From Acidimicrobiia bacterium (GTDB taxonomy: Bacteria > Actinomycetota > Acidimicrobiia > IMCC26256 > JAOSJM01): DNA of 64,000 bases. The stretch is taken from contig JAOSJM010000005.1 of assembly GCA_027494165.1 (NCBI GenBank), positions 682,001-746,000 of the forward strand. Direction: 5' to 3'. The position numbers and the translations under genes were made by a program. The first letter of the stretch is position 1; every line of letters begins with the position of its first letter. Below the pieces are notes generated by a model. That model saw nothing but the letters and a program-made list of their open reading frames with translations. It was not told the origin of the DNA and made no database searches. This document shows positions 39,667 through 48,306 of this stretch, one piece after another.

Positions 39667-40464
39667 TCAGGCGGCCGGTGTGATGAGCCCGTAGTGGCCG
39701 TCGTAGCGGCGGTACACGACGTTCCCACGCTCGGTCTCGGCGTCGACGAAGAACACGAACGGCTCGTCACCGAGGTTGAGGAGCTCGACCGCCTCCTCCA
39801 ACGGCATGCGGCCGGGGACGATGTCGCTCGCCTCGATCGGCTCGGCACAGCCCTCGAGGGTGTCGGTGGACGGGGTGGGCTGGATCAGCGCGAACCCGTC
39901 GCCCTCCTGGCGGAAGACGACGTTGTCCTGACCGGTCTCGACGTTGGTGAACAGGTAGAAGTCGTGGTCGAGCATCTCCATGTCGAAGACCGCCTCGTCG
40001 GGCGTGACGGCCGTGACCGCGAACGTCTTGTGCCGGACCACCTCCCGGTCCTCCACCGGGCGGGGGAAGAACGCCGGGCGGCGGGTCGGGAGGTCGCCGT
40101 GGTGCCACTCGCGCGGCTCCCGGTGCCGCTGCCGCTCGGACCGGGTCCGCTCGGCGATCTGCTCCAGCCGCCGCCGGAGGCGGGCCTCGAGCAGGTCGAC
40201 CGCCTCGAACATCGTGCCGGCGGCCACGTGGGCCCGCACCGGCTGACCGTTGACGTCGAGAGCGGCCTCGGCGACCGACGGTCGCTCCCGGGCCGGGTCG
40301 CCCTCCGCCACGAGGTCGACCTTGGCGAACAGGACCGGGCCCGGCGCCAGCTTCTGGAGGTGGGCGATCTTGTCGCGGGCGTACGCCTTCGCCGCCCGCT
40401 CGACCTCGCCCCGGGTGGACACGACCGGCTCGACCCCGGACTCGAGGATCTCCTCGTCGATCAT
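39667..40464 (-). CDS. Ribosome hibernation promoting factor, RafH-like with two C-terminal domains
   Basis: A 265-aa protein. The N-terminal HPF/YfiA domain is rather diverged (AYARDKIAHLQKLAPGPVLFAK; ALDVNGQPVRAHVAAGTMFEAV). Two consecutive S30AE_C domains follow: KTFAVTAVTPDEAVFDMEML with NVETGQDNVVFRQEGDGFAL, then PLEEAVELLNLGDEPFVFF with AETERGNVVYRRYDGHYGLI. This double-CTD plan is that of mycobacterial RafH, which stabilises stationary or hypoxic ribosomes. ATG 40464 follows AGGAG. Preceded by a small zinc-ribbon gene. Confidence 0.9.
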   Translation of the reverse strand: MIDEEILESGVEPVVSTRGEVERAAKAYARDKIAHLQKLAPGPVLFAKVDLVAEGDPARERPSVAEAALDVNGQPVRAHVAAGTMFEAVDLLEARLRRRLEQIAERTRSERQRHREPREWHHGDLPTRRPAFFPRPVEDREVVRHKTFAVTAVTPDEAVFDMEMLDHDFYLFTNVETGQDNVVFRQEGDGFALIQPTPSTDTLEGCAEPIEASDIVPGRMPLEEAVELLNLGDEPFVFFVDAETERGNVVYRRYDGHYGLITPAA

Positions 40465-40511
40465 CGCCGACTCCTCCCCTTCCGGACGCTCCGGCCCGGC
40501 CCGGCGTGCGC

Positions 40512-40727
40512 TCATGTGCGCGGGGACCGTCGGGTCCGTCCGGTGAAGGCACTGCGCGCCACCCACGGACGGTCGTGCGCCGGCTCGACGTCGGGTTCGG
40601 GCGGCAGGTGCTCGAGGTTCGTGTCCTCGGCGACCGCCTCCCCGCGACCCTGGGCCCGTTCCCGGCACGATCGACACAGCCCTCGGTGGACGTTCACCTC
40701 GGAACCGCACTCCAGACAGACCTTCAC
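40512..40727 (-). CDS. Small zinc-ribbon protein
   Basis: A 71-aa protein whose N-terminus carries two CxxC pairs (VCLECGSEVN; GLCRSCRER), followed by an acidic/basic tail. AGGAG lies 6 nt before GTG 40727. It is encoded 47 nt upstream of the hibernation factor gene and TATCCT (complement of 40793-40798) may be the promoter of both. Function unknown. Confidence 0.7.
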   Translation of the reverse strand: MKVCLECGSEVNVHRGLCRSCRERAQGRGEAVAEDTNLEHLPPEPDVEPAHDRPWVARSAFTGRTRRSPRT

Positions 40728-40869
40728 GCTCACTCCTGCTCGCCGGCGGCCACTCGCGCCCCGCTGCCCGCATTGTGGGGCGAGTCGCGGCCAGGATAAA
40801 GGGCCGGAAGTCCCGAGGGGCCTCGGCGGAGATCCCTCGCGCGGACGGTGTCCGGCCGTTCTTCCGCCC

Positions 40870-40911
40870 CGGCCGGGGAAACGTCCGACCCGGCCGGGGA
40901 AACGTCCGACC
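40870..40911. repeat. Two tandem 21-bp units
   Basis: CGGCCGGGGAAACGTCCGACC occurs twice in direct succession, directly before the paired palindromic repeat. No function seen. Confidence 0.75.
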
Positions 40912-41017
40912 CGGGTGCCGATACCCCCGCCCAGCGGGGGCAGAGACACCCGAGAGCGAGAGAACCTGGGAACCGGGTGCCGATACCCCCGCCCAGCGGG
41001 GGCAGAGACACCCGAGA
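40912..41017. repeat. Paired 44-bp palindromic repeat (62-bp period), second locus
   Basis: Two identical cores from CGGGTG to CACCCGAGA (40912-40955 and 40974-41017). CGGGTG pairs with CACCCG, and inside it CCCCCGC (40924-40930) pairs perfectly with GCGGGGG (40934-40940) around CCA. Same family as 9912-10025. Intergenic: after the YhhN stop and before the zinc-ribbon gene. Confidence 0.88.
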
Positions 41018-41031
41018 GCGATGTTCCGCGC

Positions 41032-41670
41032 TCAGCGCGCGAGGGAGAGCACCAGCCCGGCCTGGCCGAGGTGGTACGTGACCATGATCGCCACCGGTGC
41101 CCAGACCAGAGGGCGGACGAAGCGGTTCCAGGCGATGAGCGCGTCGGACCCGTAGAAGAGCGCGGCGCCGAGCGCGGCGAGGACCACGCCGGAGGCCAGC
41201 GCGGTCGTCACCATCGCCGAGATCACCGCCATGTACGCGACGACGGGCGCCACGAGGGCGCCGTGACCTCGCACGCGCATGGCCGACAGGATCGGGACGG
41301 CGACGGCGACCCCCACGACCACGACCGGCACCGCGGCGACGGCGAGCTCGGCCGCCGAGCCGCCGCCCCGGGTGAGCCCGATGACGTACGCGACGTGCCC
41401 ACCGAGGAACGAGGCGAGGCCGGCCACGAACCGGTCGGCCGGCAGCATCAGGAACACGTCGCCGGCGAGGCAGAGCGCGAGCGCGACGACGAACCAGGCT
41501 CGACGGTCGTCGCGGGTGGGGTCGAGCGCGAGGGCGACGCCGACCAGCGCAAGGGTGGCGGCCGGCTTGGCCAGGTACTCGAGCCGTCTCGAGCCGCGCG
41601 CGACCGCGACCCAGTCGGCGACCGCGCACGCCGCGGCGACCGCGACCAACACCCACGCGACCGTCGTCAC
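41032..41670 (-). CDS. YhhN/TMEM86 family membrane protein (lysoplasmalogenase-like)
   Basis: A 212-aa protein with about seven to eight membrane helices and the family core LCLAGDVFLMLPADRFVAGL, FLGGHVAYVIGL and FYGSDALIAWNRFV. Eukaryotic and some bacterial members hydrolyse the vinyl-ether bond of lysoplasmalogens; here this is only inferred. GTG 41670 lies 8 nt after a TAGAAC -10, so it is probably leaderless. Divergent from the dienelactone hydrolase gene, 25 bp away. Confidence 0.85.
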   Translation of the reverse strand: MTTVAWVLVAVAAACAVADWVAVARGSRRLEYLAKPAATLALVGVALALDPTRDDRRAWFVVALALCLAGDVFLMLPADRFVAGLASFLGGHVAYVIGLTRGGGSAAELAVAAVPVVVVGVAVAVPILSAMRVRGHGALVAPVVAYMAVISAMVTTALASGVVLAALGAALFYGSDALIAWNRFVRPLVWAPVAIMVTYHLGQAGLVLSLAR

Positions 41671-41678
41671 GGTCGGAG

Positions 41679-41688
41679 GTTCTAGCCT
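41679..41688. promoter_or_regulatory. Overlapping divergent -10 boxes
   Basis: On the plus strand TAGCCT (41683-41688) lies 7 nt before GTG 41696; on the minus strand TAGAAC (41684-41679) lies 8 nt before GTG 41670. The two share the central TA of CTAG, so only one polymerase can bind at a time and both mRNAs would be leaderless. Confidence 0.6.
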
Positions 41689-41695
41689 GCGAGGC

Positions 41696-42409
41696 GTGCA
41701 CCGGGCGACCGTCACGCTCGACACGGCCGATGGTCCGATGGCGTGCTTCGAGGCCCGGCCCGAGCACGAGGCCCGGGCCGGCGTGGTCGTGGTCCAGGAG
41801 GCCTTCGGCGTCAACGACCACATCCGGGACGTCACCGGGCGCTTCGCCCGGGCCGGCTACCACGCCCTCGCCCCCGACCTCTTCCACCGCGAGGCGGCGG
41901 AGCCCCTGGCCTACGACGACCTCGAGGAGGCCCTGGCCCTCGTGCGCACGTTGACCGACGACGGGATCCTCGCCGACCTCGACGCGGCGTTCGCCCACCT
42001 CCACCAGGCCGGCTTCGGGTTCGACCGGATCGGCACGGTGGGGTTCTGCATGGGGGGACGGGTCACCTTCCTCGCCGCCGCCCGCAGGGCGATCGGGGCC
42101 GCGGTCGGCTTCTACGGCGGCGGGATCGTGACGGCCCGGGTGCCGAACCTCCCGCCGCTGGTGGGCGAGGCCGCGCACCTGCGGGCCCCGTGGCTGGGGC
42201 TGTTCGGGGACCTCGACGCGTCGATCCCCGTCGAGGACGTGGAGGCGCTGCGGGCGGCTCTGGAAGCGGCCCCGCTGCCGCACGAGGTGGTGCGGTACCC
42301 GAACGCGGGCCACGGCTTCCACTGCGACGCCCGGGCCTCGTTCCAGCCCGAGGCCGCCGCCGACGCCTGGACCCGGACGCTGGACTGGCTCGAGCGCCAC
42401 CTCGGCTGA
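41696..42409 (+). CDS. Dienelactone hydrolase family protein
   Basis: A 237-aa alpha/beta hydrolase. Nucleophile Cys in VGFCMGGR, Asp in FGDLDASI and His in NAGHGFHCD form the Cys-Asp-His triad of dienelactone hydrolases; VVVQEAFGVNDHIRDVTGRF is the usual N-terminal signature. Its substrate may be a lactone or another ester. GTG 41696; the stop overlaps the ATG of the next gene (TGATG). Confidence 0.92.
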   Translation: MHRATVTLDTADGPMACFEARPEHEARAGVVVVQEAFGVNDHIRDVTGRFARAGYHALAPDLFHREAAEPLAYDDLEEALALVRTLTDDGILADLDAAFAHLHQAGFGFDRIGTVGFCMGGRVTFLAAARRAIGAAVGFYGGGIVTARVPNLPPLVGEAAHLRAPWLGLFGDLDASIPVEDVEALRAALEAAPLPHEVVRYPNAGHGFHCDARASFQPEAAADAWTRTLDWLERHLG

Positions 42410-43269
42410 TGAGCGGCCCGGGACTGCGAGGTCGCGTCGACCGCCTGGGCCGGCGGTGGCCCTGGCTCGGCTGGGTGCTGGAGGTCCAGGGCCGGGCCAC
42501 GGAGCTGAGGGGGAGCGCCACGGCGGCCTCGATCACCCTGAACGCGTTCCTGAGCCTCTTCCCGCTGCTGGTGTTGGCGATCGCGGTGCTCGGGTTCGTC
42601 TCGCACGAGAGCACCGACCTGGCCGACCGGATCGTCGACCAGCTCGGGATCACCGGGGAGGCGGCCACCGTGGTGACCGACGCGGTGGAGGCCGCGGAAC
42701 GGAGCCGCACGACGGCGACGGTGGTGGGCCTGCTGGGCCTGCTCTGGACCGGTCTGAGACTGGCCCGGAGCCTCGCCCTCGCCTACGACACGGCGTGGCG
42801 GGTACCCAGCCGTGCGGTGCGGGCGCGCCTCGTGGGGATCGCGTGGCTGGCCGGGTCGGGGCTCGTGCTCGCCGCCACGTTCACCGCCACCGGAGCCGTC
42901 CAGTGGCTGCCGCCGGTGTTCGCCCCGCTCGGCATCGCGGTCGGCCTGGCCACCAGCGTCGGGCTGTGGCTGTGGACCTCGTGGGTGCTCCCCAACCGGC
43001 GGGTCCCGGTGCGGGCGCTCGTACCGGCGGCGCTGGTGGGGGCGGTCGGCTTCGAGGTGCTCAAGGTGGTGGGGACGATCGCCGTCCCCCGGCTCGTGGC
43101 GAACTCGTCCGCGCTCTACGGGAGCATCGGGGTGGTGTTCGCCATCCTCGTGTGGCTGCTCTTCTTCGGTCGCCTCGTCGTGTACGTCACGGTGGTCGAA
43201 GTGCTGGGCTGGGAGCGCGACCACGGCACCGAGACCGCCGAGGTCGAGCTCCCGGCCCTTCCGGGATGA
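42409..43269 (+). CDS. YihY/BrkB-family membrane protein
   Basis: A 286-aa protein with six predicted helices and the family marks RGSATAASITLNAFLSLFPL, TATVVGLLGLLWTGLRLARS and YGSIGVVFAILVWLLFFGRL. The family was once labelled RNase BN, which is wrong. Proposed roles include transport or resistance; none is proven. Translationally coupled to the hydrolase gene; ends 13 bp before the opposing lipoprotein gene. Confidence 0.9.
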   Translation: MSGPGLRGRVDRLGRRWPWLGWVLEVQGRATELRGSATAASITLNAFLSLFPLLVLAIAVLGFVSHESTDLADRIVDQLGITGEAATVVTDAVEAAERSRTTATVVGLLGLLWTGLRLARSLALAYDTAWRVPSRAVRARLVGIAWLAGSGLVLAATFTATGAVQWLPPVFAPLGIAVGLATSVGLWLWTSWVLPNRRVPVRALVPAALVGAVGFEVLKVVGTIAVPRLVANSSALYGSIGVVFAILVWLLFFGRLVVYVTVVEVLGWERDHGTETAEVELPALPG

Positions 43270-43282
43270 GCCGTACCGAGCG

Positions 43283-44299
43283 CTACCGCCTCGTCGCGAC
43301 GTAGATGTCGGCCTCCACGAGGGTGTCGCCCTGCAGGTGGTGGTGCACGAAGTAGAGGTTTCCCTCGGGGTCGACGGTCGGCTCGCCCGCCAGCGACGAC
43401 ACGACCAGCTCGGGGGTCCCCCAGTCGCGACCGACTCGCCGGGACCGCCACACCTCCGGGCCGACCCCGACGTCGCGAGTGAACCAGAGCTCGGACCCGT
43501 CGGCGGTCACGAACGGGCGCGACTCGTCGGCCGCGCTGTTGACCGCGGTGACGGCGGTGGGCTCGGCCCAGCCTTCGCCGTCCCGCTCGGCGACCCACAG
43601 GTCCCGTCCTCCGGCCCCACCGGGGCGCGACGAGTCGAAGACGAGCTCGCCGCCGGTGACGTGGAGCTCGCCGACGAGCGACGCGTCGGGCCCCAGCCCG
43701 TCGAGCTCGTCGCCGATCGGCTCCCAGTCCCACTCGCCGTCGACCGGCCGGGCCCTGAACCAGGTGGGCGTGGCGTAGCCCTCCCGGACCGTGCAGAACC
43801 ACAGCTCGCCGCCCCGGACCGTCGGGCAGCCCTCGAGCGAGGGGCCCTCGGAGAGCACCACCCGCTGCGGCTCGCCCCACCGACCGTCGGGAGCCCGGGT
43901 GGCGACGTAGATCCCGGTGGCCCCGTCGAGGAGCTGCTCCTCGGGCGGCACCGAGAGGTCCGGAGTGAAGAAGAACCACAGCTCGGCGCCGTCGGCGGTG
44001 ACGAACGGGGCGTCCTCGGCGCCCGCCGTGCTGATCCCCGGGACCGGCGCCGGCTGCTCCCACTCGTCGGAGTGCAGGACCGGGGGGTGCTCGTCGGTCT
44101 CGGGCGTCGCCTTCTCGGCCCCGGCCGGGATGCTCGCCTCACGGTCGACGAGCGTCGGGCCCGCGGCGACGTCCCGACCCCCCGCGCCGCGGCCGTCTCC
44201 GCCGTCCCCGTCGTCCCCGCCGTCCCCGGAGCAGGCGGTCGCCACCAGCGCGGCCGCTGCGGCCCCCACGATCAGGACGATCCGGACGTTCCTGCTCAC
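43283..44299 (-). CDS. PD40-type beta-propeller lipoprotein
   Basis: A 338-aa lipoprotein: signal (VRIVLIVGAAAAALVATAC, lipobox Cys near residue 23), a Gly/Asp-rich linker, then repeats of WFFFTPDLS, ELWFCTVREGYATPTWF, ELVFDSSRPGGAGGRDLWV, SELWFTRDVGVGPEVW, typical of PD40/TolB-like WD propellers. It may bind ligands or partner proteins outside the cell. GTG 44299. Downstream of a minisatellite region. Confidence 0.8.
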   Translation of the reverse strand: MSRNVRIVLIVGAAAAALVATACSGDGGDDGDGGDGRGAGGRDVAAGPTLVDREASIPAGAEKATPETDEHPPVLHSDEWEQPAPVPGISTAGAEDAPFVTADGAELWFFFTPDLSVPPEEQLLDGATGIYVATRAPDGRWGEPQRVVLSEGPSLEGCPTVRGGELWFCTVREGYATPTWFRARPVDGEWDWEPIGDELDGLGPDASLVGELHVTGGELVFDSSRPGGAGGRDLWVAERDGEGWAEPTAVTAVNSAADESRPFVTADGSELWFTRDVGVGPEVWRSRRVGRDWGTPELVVSSLAGEPTVDPEGNLYFVHHHLQGDTLVEADIYVATRR

Positions 44300-44324
44300 A
44301 CCCCCCTTCCTACCAGCTCGGGCG

Positions 44325-44485
44325 ACCGGGGCCCGGGACCCGAGAACGCGTCGACCCGGGCCACCGACACGCCGGGTCGGCGCGAGAACGGGGCCCAGGA
44401 CCCCGAACCGCGTCGACCCGGGCCACCGACACGCCGGGTCGGCGCGAAAACGGGGCCCAGGACCCCGAAACCGCGCCAACCCGGG
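44325..44485. repeat. Tandem 62-bp repeat, about 2.6 copies
   Basis: Unit with GCGTCGACCCGGGCCACCGA, CGCCGGGTCGGCGCGAGAAC and GGGGCCCAGGACCCCGA, offset 62 bp (44351 to 44413), with partial copies at both ends. GACCCGG and CCGGGTC form a hairpin. GCCGGGTCGGCGCGAGA recurs exactly at 57822-57838. Confidence 0.85.
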
Positions 44486-44487
44486 GA

Positions 44488-44650
44488 GAGGTGAGGGCCG
44501 CCGGGGGAGGTGAGAGCCGCCGGGGGGAGGTGAGAGCCGCCGGGGGGAGGTGAGAGCCGCCGGGGGAGGTGAGAGCCGCCGGGGGAGGTGAGAGCCGCCG
44601 GGGAGGTGAGGGCCGCCGGGGGAGGTGAGGGCCCGCCGGGGGGAGGGCGG
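44488..44650. repeat. Minisatellite of 19-20 bp, eight copies
   Basis: Eight copies of GGTGAGAGCCGCCGGGGGA with G-runs of 4 to 6 and occasional GGG for GAG. It fills the gap between the lipoprotein start and the pdxH stop. Copy number and run length are expected to vary between strains; the assembled copy number may be wrong. Confidence 0.9.
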
Positions 44651-44661
44651 CCCGATCCGGC

Positions 44662-45378
44662 TCAGGGGGCCAGGCGCTCGAGCACCCAGCCATCGCCGGA
44701 GCGGCGGTAGCGGAGGCGGTCGTGGAGCCGGTCGGGGCGCTGCTGCCACAGCTCGACCACCTCGGGCTCCACCCGGAACCCGCCCCAGTGCTCCGGGAGG
44801 GGTACCTCGACGTCGGCGGCATCGGCCTCAAGATCGGCACCTTCGAGCCCGAACCGGCGCTCGACCTCGGCCAGGCGCGCCTCGAGGTCGGCCCGGCCTC
44901 CCAGCACCTCGCTCTGGGGCGAGGCCCACGCCCCCAGCCGGCTCCGCAGCGGCCGGGTCCGCCAGTAGGGCTCGGACTCCTCCGGGGCCATCGGGCGCGC
45001 CCGGCCCTCGGCCCGGACCTGGCGGTGGAGGTCGTGCCAGTACACGACGACCGCGACCCACGGGTTCGCGGCGAGCTCCCGGCCCTTGCGGCTCTCGAAG
45101 TTGGTGTAGAAGGCGAACCCTCCGGCGTCGATCCCCCGCAGCAGCACCATCCGGGCCGAGGGGCGGCCCTCGGCCGTGGCCGTGGCCACCGTCATGGCGT
45201 CGGGCTGGGGAACCCCGGCCGCCACCGCCTCGTCCATCCACCGGGCCACCTGCACCATCGGATCGGGGTCCACGTCGGCCTCGAACAGGCCGCGCCGCAG
45301 GTGGGCGCCGTCACGCCCGGCCGGCACCGGCGGGCCGGGCGCGACCGGCTCCCGCCCCACGGGTGCCCCGGGCGGCAT
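44662..45378 (-). CDS. pdxH: Pyridoxamine 5'-phosphate oxidase
   Basis: FMN enzyme making pyridoxal 5'-phosphate; 238 aa. RMVLLRGIDAGGFAFYTNFE, SRKGRELAANPWVAVVVYWH, RQVRAEGRARPM, RSRLGAWASPQSEVL and the C-terminal PDRLHDRLRYRR are the FMN and PLP sites of the family. ATG 45378 overlaps the stop of the ABC permease (TGATG), so three genes on this strand form an operon. Confidence 0.95.
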   Translation of the reverse strand: MPPGAPVGREPVAPGPPVPAGRDGAHLRRGLFEADVDPDPMVQVARWMDEAVAAGVPQPDAMTVATATAEGRPSARMVLLRGIDAGGFAFYTNFESRKGRELAANPWVAVVVYWHDLHRQVRAEGRARPMAPEESEPYWRTRPLRSRLGAWASPQSEVLGGRADLEARLAEVERRFGLEGADLEADAADVEVPLPEHWGGFRVEPEVVELWQQRPDRLHDRLRYRRSGDGWVLERLAP

Positions 45379-46169
45379 CAGTACCCGGGCCGGCTCAGCA
45401 GCCCGCGGACCCTCACCGACCGGTAGGCGGCGGCCAGGACCAGCCCGCCCATCACGAGGTACGCGACGTCGAGGAGGCCCGCCGCCAGGAGGTGGCCGGC
45501 CTCGACCACGCCGTCGGCGAGGAACGCCCGCAGGGCCTCGAACACGTGGGCGGCCGGCACGAGGCGGGCCAGGGGCTGGAGCCAGCCGGGCAGGGAGGCG
45601 ATCGGGTAGAAGACCGCGGAGATGGGCTGGAGCAGCAGGGCCAACGACCACGCGAGCACCTCGGCGTTCGACCCGAACCGCAGCACCGCGGCCCGGATGA
45701 GCAGACCCAGGGCCCAACCCATCCCCAGGAGCGCCGCGAACGCGGGGAGCAGGACCGCGCCGGCGGTGAGGATGTCGAACCCGAAGGCGACGCGCGTGAA
45801 CACCACGAGCAGCACCGTGCCCACGAGCACGCGGCCGAGCGAGAAGAGGATCGCCCCGGTCACGTACTCCCGCTGGCGCAGGGGCGAGGCGTAGAGGTTG
45901 AGGATGCTGCGGTCCCACATGTCCATGAGCTGGGTCATGGCCATCTCCTGCTGGGTCCGGAAGCACACGTCCCACAGCACCACCGCGCCGAGCAGGACGG
46001 TGACGCCGCCGGGCACGTCGGCGTCCCGCTCGGCCAGGTAGTTCGTGAGGAACCCCCACAGGACGACCTCGATGAACGGCCAGTAGAGGAGCTCCATGAT
46101 GCGGATGGGGCTGTGGCGCATCACGTACAGGTTCTGGAGCAGGACGCCGCGGACCCGGCGCCAGCTCAC
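45378..46169 (-). CDS. ABC-2 type transporter permease
   Basis: A 263-aa protein with six helices and the exporter pattern of ABC-2 permeases (RIMELLYWPFIEVVLWGFLT; ASPLRQREYVTGAILFSLGR; WSLALLLQPISAVFYPIAS). GTG 46169 overlaps the ATPase stop. With the ATPase at 46166-46936 it forms a small exporter of drug or lipid type. Substrate unknown. Confidence 0.9.
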   Translation of the reverse strand: MSWRRVRGVLLQNLYVMRHSPIRIMELLYWPFIEVVLWGFLTNYLAERDADVPGGVTVLLGAVVLWDVCFRTQQEMAMTQLMDMWDRSILNLYASPLRQREYVTGAILFSLGRVLVGTVLLVVFTRVAFGFDILTAGAVLLPAFAALLGMGWALGLLIRAAVLRFGSNAEVLAWSLALLLQPISAVFYPIASLPGWLQPLARLVPAAHVFEALRAFLADGVVEAGHLLAAGLLDVAYLVMGGLVLAAAYRSVRVRGLLSRPGY

Positions 46170-46936
46170 GGCCCCGCCCCCTCGAGCAGGTCCGGGTCCT
46201 CGGCGAGCCCGGTGTGGCCCCCGGCGACCTTGAGGTAGACCTCCTCGAGGTCGGCCGCCCCGAAGCGGGCGCGCAGCTCCTGGGCCGTGGCGTCGGCGAC
46301 CACCCGGCCACCGGCGATGAACAGGATGCGGTCGGCGAGCCGCTCCACCTCGACCATGTTGTGGCTGGTGACGAGGACGGTCATGCCCCGCTCGTCGGCG
46401 ACCCGGCGGAGCAGCGACCGGACCACCACGGCCCGCTCGGGGTCGAGGCTGGCGGTGGGCTCGTCGAGGAACAGGACCCGGGGCCGGTTGACGAGCGCCT
46501 TGGCGAGCAGCACGACGGTCTGCTGGCCGGTCGACAGGCTCATGCCGGGGCGGTCCAGGAAGTCACCGAGGCCGAGCAGCTCCGCCACCTCCTCGATGGC
46601 GGCCGTGGGGTCGGGGACCTCGTAGAGCTCGCAGAAGATCCGCAGCAGCTCGCGAACCCGCAGCCTCCAGGGGAGCTGGACGTACGACGCGGTGAAGTTC
46701 GTGTGGAGCAGCGCGCCGCTGCGGTCGGCGACGACGTCGCGGCCCATGATCCGGATGCTCCCCGAGGTCGGGAGGGTGAGCCCGAGGAGCATGTGGATCG
46801 TGGTCGTCTTCCCCGCGCCGTTGGGCCCCAGGAGGGCGCAGACCTGCCCCCGGGGGACGCGGAACGAGATCCGGTCGATGACCCGGCGGGTGCCGAAGTC
46901 CTTCACCAGGTCGACGACCTCGACCGCCGGCTCCAC
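46166..46936 (-). CDS. ABC transporter ATP-binding protein
   Basis: A 256-aa ATPase: Walker A GPNGAGKTTTIHML, variant signature LSTGQQTVVLLAKAL (LSTGQ in place of LSGGQ), Walker B RVLFLDEPTASLD and His switch VTSHNMVEVERL. DrrA-like daunorubicin-type exporter ATPase. GTG 46936 lies 7 nt after a TAGCCT box, so it is probably leaderless. First gene of the operon with the permease and pdxH. Confidence 0.92.
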   Translation of the reverse strand: MEPAVEVVDLVKDFGTRRVIDRISFRVPRGQVCALLGPNGAGKTTTIHMLLGLTLPTSGSIRIMGRDVVADRSGALLHTNFTASYVQLPWRLRVRELLRIFCELYEVPDPTAAIEEVAELLGLGDFLDRPGMSLSTGQQTVVLLAKALVNRPRVLFLDEPTASLDPERAVVVRSLLRRVADERGMTVLVTSHNMVEVERLADRILFIAGGRVVADATAQELRARFGAADLEEVYLKVAGGHTGLAEDPDLLEGAGP

Positions 46937-46943
46937 GCGGCTC

Positions 46944-46949
46944 AGGCTA
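46944..46949 (-). promoter_or_regulatory. -10 box of a leaderless promoter
   Basis: TAGCCT on the minus strand, 7 nt before GTG 46936 of the exporter ATPase; no Shine-Dalgarno sequence. Confidence 0.55.
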
Positions 46950-47075
46950 CCGGCGTGGCCGGGAGCCGGGGGCTCGATTCCCACCACCCCGCGCCGCCCG
47001 CCGGAAAGGGGGCTGTGGGCCGGGAGGGCGGACGGCGAGTACGGTGCGCGAGGCCGCCGACCGAGGGAGGGCCCG

Positions 47076-48290
47076 ATGGAGTTCACCCTGAGCCCCCGCG
47101 CCGAGGAGCTGCGCGAGCGCCTGCGCGCCTTCGTCGACGACCGGGTGGCGTCGGCCGAGTCCGTGTACCACGAGCAGGTCCGGGACTCGGGCGACCCCCA
47201 CTTCCACCCCCCCGTCATGGAGGAGCTCAAGACCGAGGCCCGGGCCCGGGGCCTGTGGAACCTCTTCCTGCCCGACGAGCGATGGGGAGCGGGCCTCTCG
47301 AACGTCGACTACGCGCCGCTCGCCGAGGTCATGGGTCGCTCGCCCCTCGCCGCCGAGGCCACGAACTGCTCCGCGCCGGACACCGGCAACATGGAGATCC
47401 TCGCCCACTTCGGCTCCCCCGCGCAGCAGGAGCAGTGGCTCCAACCCCTCCTGAACGGCGAGATCCGCTCCTGCTTCGCCATGACCGAGCCCTGGGTGGC
47501 CAGCTCCGACGCGACCAACATCTCCAGCCGCATCGAGCGCGACGGCGACCACTACGTCGTCAACGCCCACAAGTGGTGGACCAGCGGCGCCATGTCCGAC
47601 CGGTGCCGGATCGCCATCCTCATGGGGGTCAGCAACCCCGGGGCCGACCCCTACCACCGCCACTCGATGATACTCGTGCCCATGGACACCCCGGGGGTGC
47701 GTGTCGTGCGGGGCCTCCCGGTGTTCGGCCACAGCGCGTTCGGCGGCCACGCCGAGACCCTGTTCGAGGACGTCCGGGTCCCCGCCACCTGCCTCCTGGG
47801 GGAGGAGGGCAGCGGCTTCGCCATCGCCCAGGCCCGGCTCGGGCCGGGCCGGATCCACCACTGCATGCGGGCCATCGGCATGGCGGAGCGGGCGCTCGAG
47901 CTCATGTGCCAGCGAGCCCAGCAGCGGGTGGCCTTCGGCCAGCACCTCGCCGACCAGGGCGTCGTCCAGGAGCGGGTCGCGCAGTCCCGCCTCGAGATCG
48001 AGCAGGCCCGGCTGCTCACGATGAAGGCGGCGTGGCTGATGGACACGGTCGGCAACAAGGGCGCCCGGTTCGAGATCTCGGCCATCAAGGTCGCGGCGGC
48101 CCGGGTGGCCACCGACGTCATCGACCGGGCCATCCAGGTGTTCGGGGGCGCCGGGGTGTCCGACGACTGGCCCCTCGCCGCCATGTACGCCCACGCCCGG
48201 ACCCTGCACCTCGTCGACGGGCCCGACGAGGTGCACCTGCGCCAGATCGCCCGGCGGGAGCTCCGCCAGTACGAGGCGTTCCGCACGTGA
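47076..48290 (+). CDS. Acyl-CoA dehydrogenase, ACAD10/11-like
   Basis: Flavoenzyme oxidising an acyl-CoA; 404 aa. FAMTEPWVASSDATNI (FAD/substrate loop), HKWWTSGAMSDRCRIA, LGPGRIHHCMRAIGMAERAL, QVFGGAGVSDDWPLA and the C-terminal DGPDEVHLRQIA, which marks the ACAD10/11-like group and not the straight-chain enzymes. ATG 47076 follows GAGGGAGGG; TACGGT (47039-47044) is a possible -10. It lies 16 bp before the F420-type oxidoreductase, probably co-transcribed. Confidence 0.93.
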   Translation: MEFTLSPRAEELRERLRAFVDDRVASAESVYHEQVRDSGDPHFHPPVMEELKTEARARGLWNLFLPDERWGAGLSNVDYAPLAEVMGRSPLAAEATNCSAPDTGNMEILAHFGSPAQQEQWLQPLLNGEIRSCFAMTEPWVASSDATNISSRIERDGDHYVVNAHKWWTSGAMSDRCRIAILMGVSNPGADPYHRHSMILVPMDTPGVRVVRGLPVFGHSAFGGHAETLFEDVRVPATCLLGEEGSGFAIAQARLGPGRIHHCMRAIGMAERALELMCQRAQQRVAFGQHLADQGVVQERVAQSRLEIEQARLLTMKAAWLMDTVGNKGARFEISAIKVAAARVATDVIDRAIQVFGGAGVSDDWPLAAMYAHARTLHLVDGPDEVHLRQIARRELRQYEAFRT

Positions 48291-48306
48291 CCACCGGAGG
48301 GGCCGG

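Noticed and set aside
44488-44900. Minus-strand peptide repeats of SPPPAALTSPR type
   Set aside because: Translation of the minisatellite; unit length is not a fixed multiple of 3 and no start or ribosome site fits.
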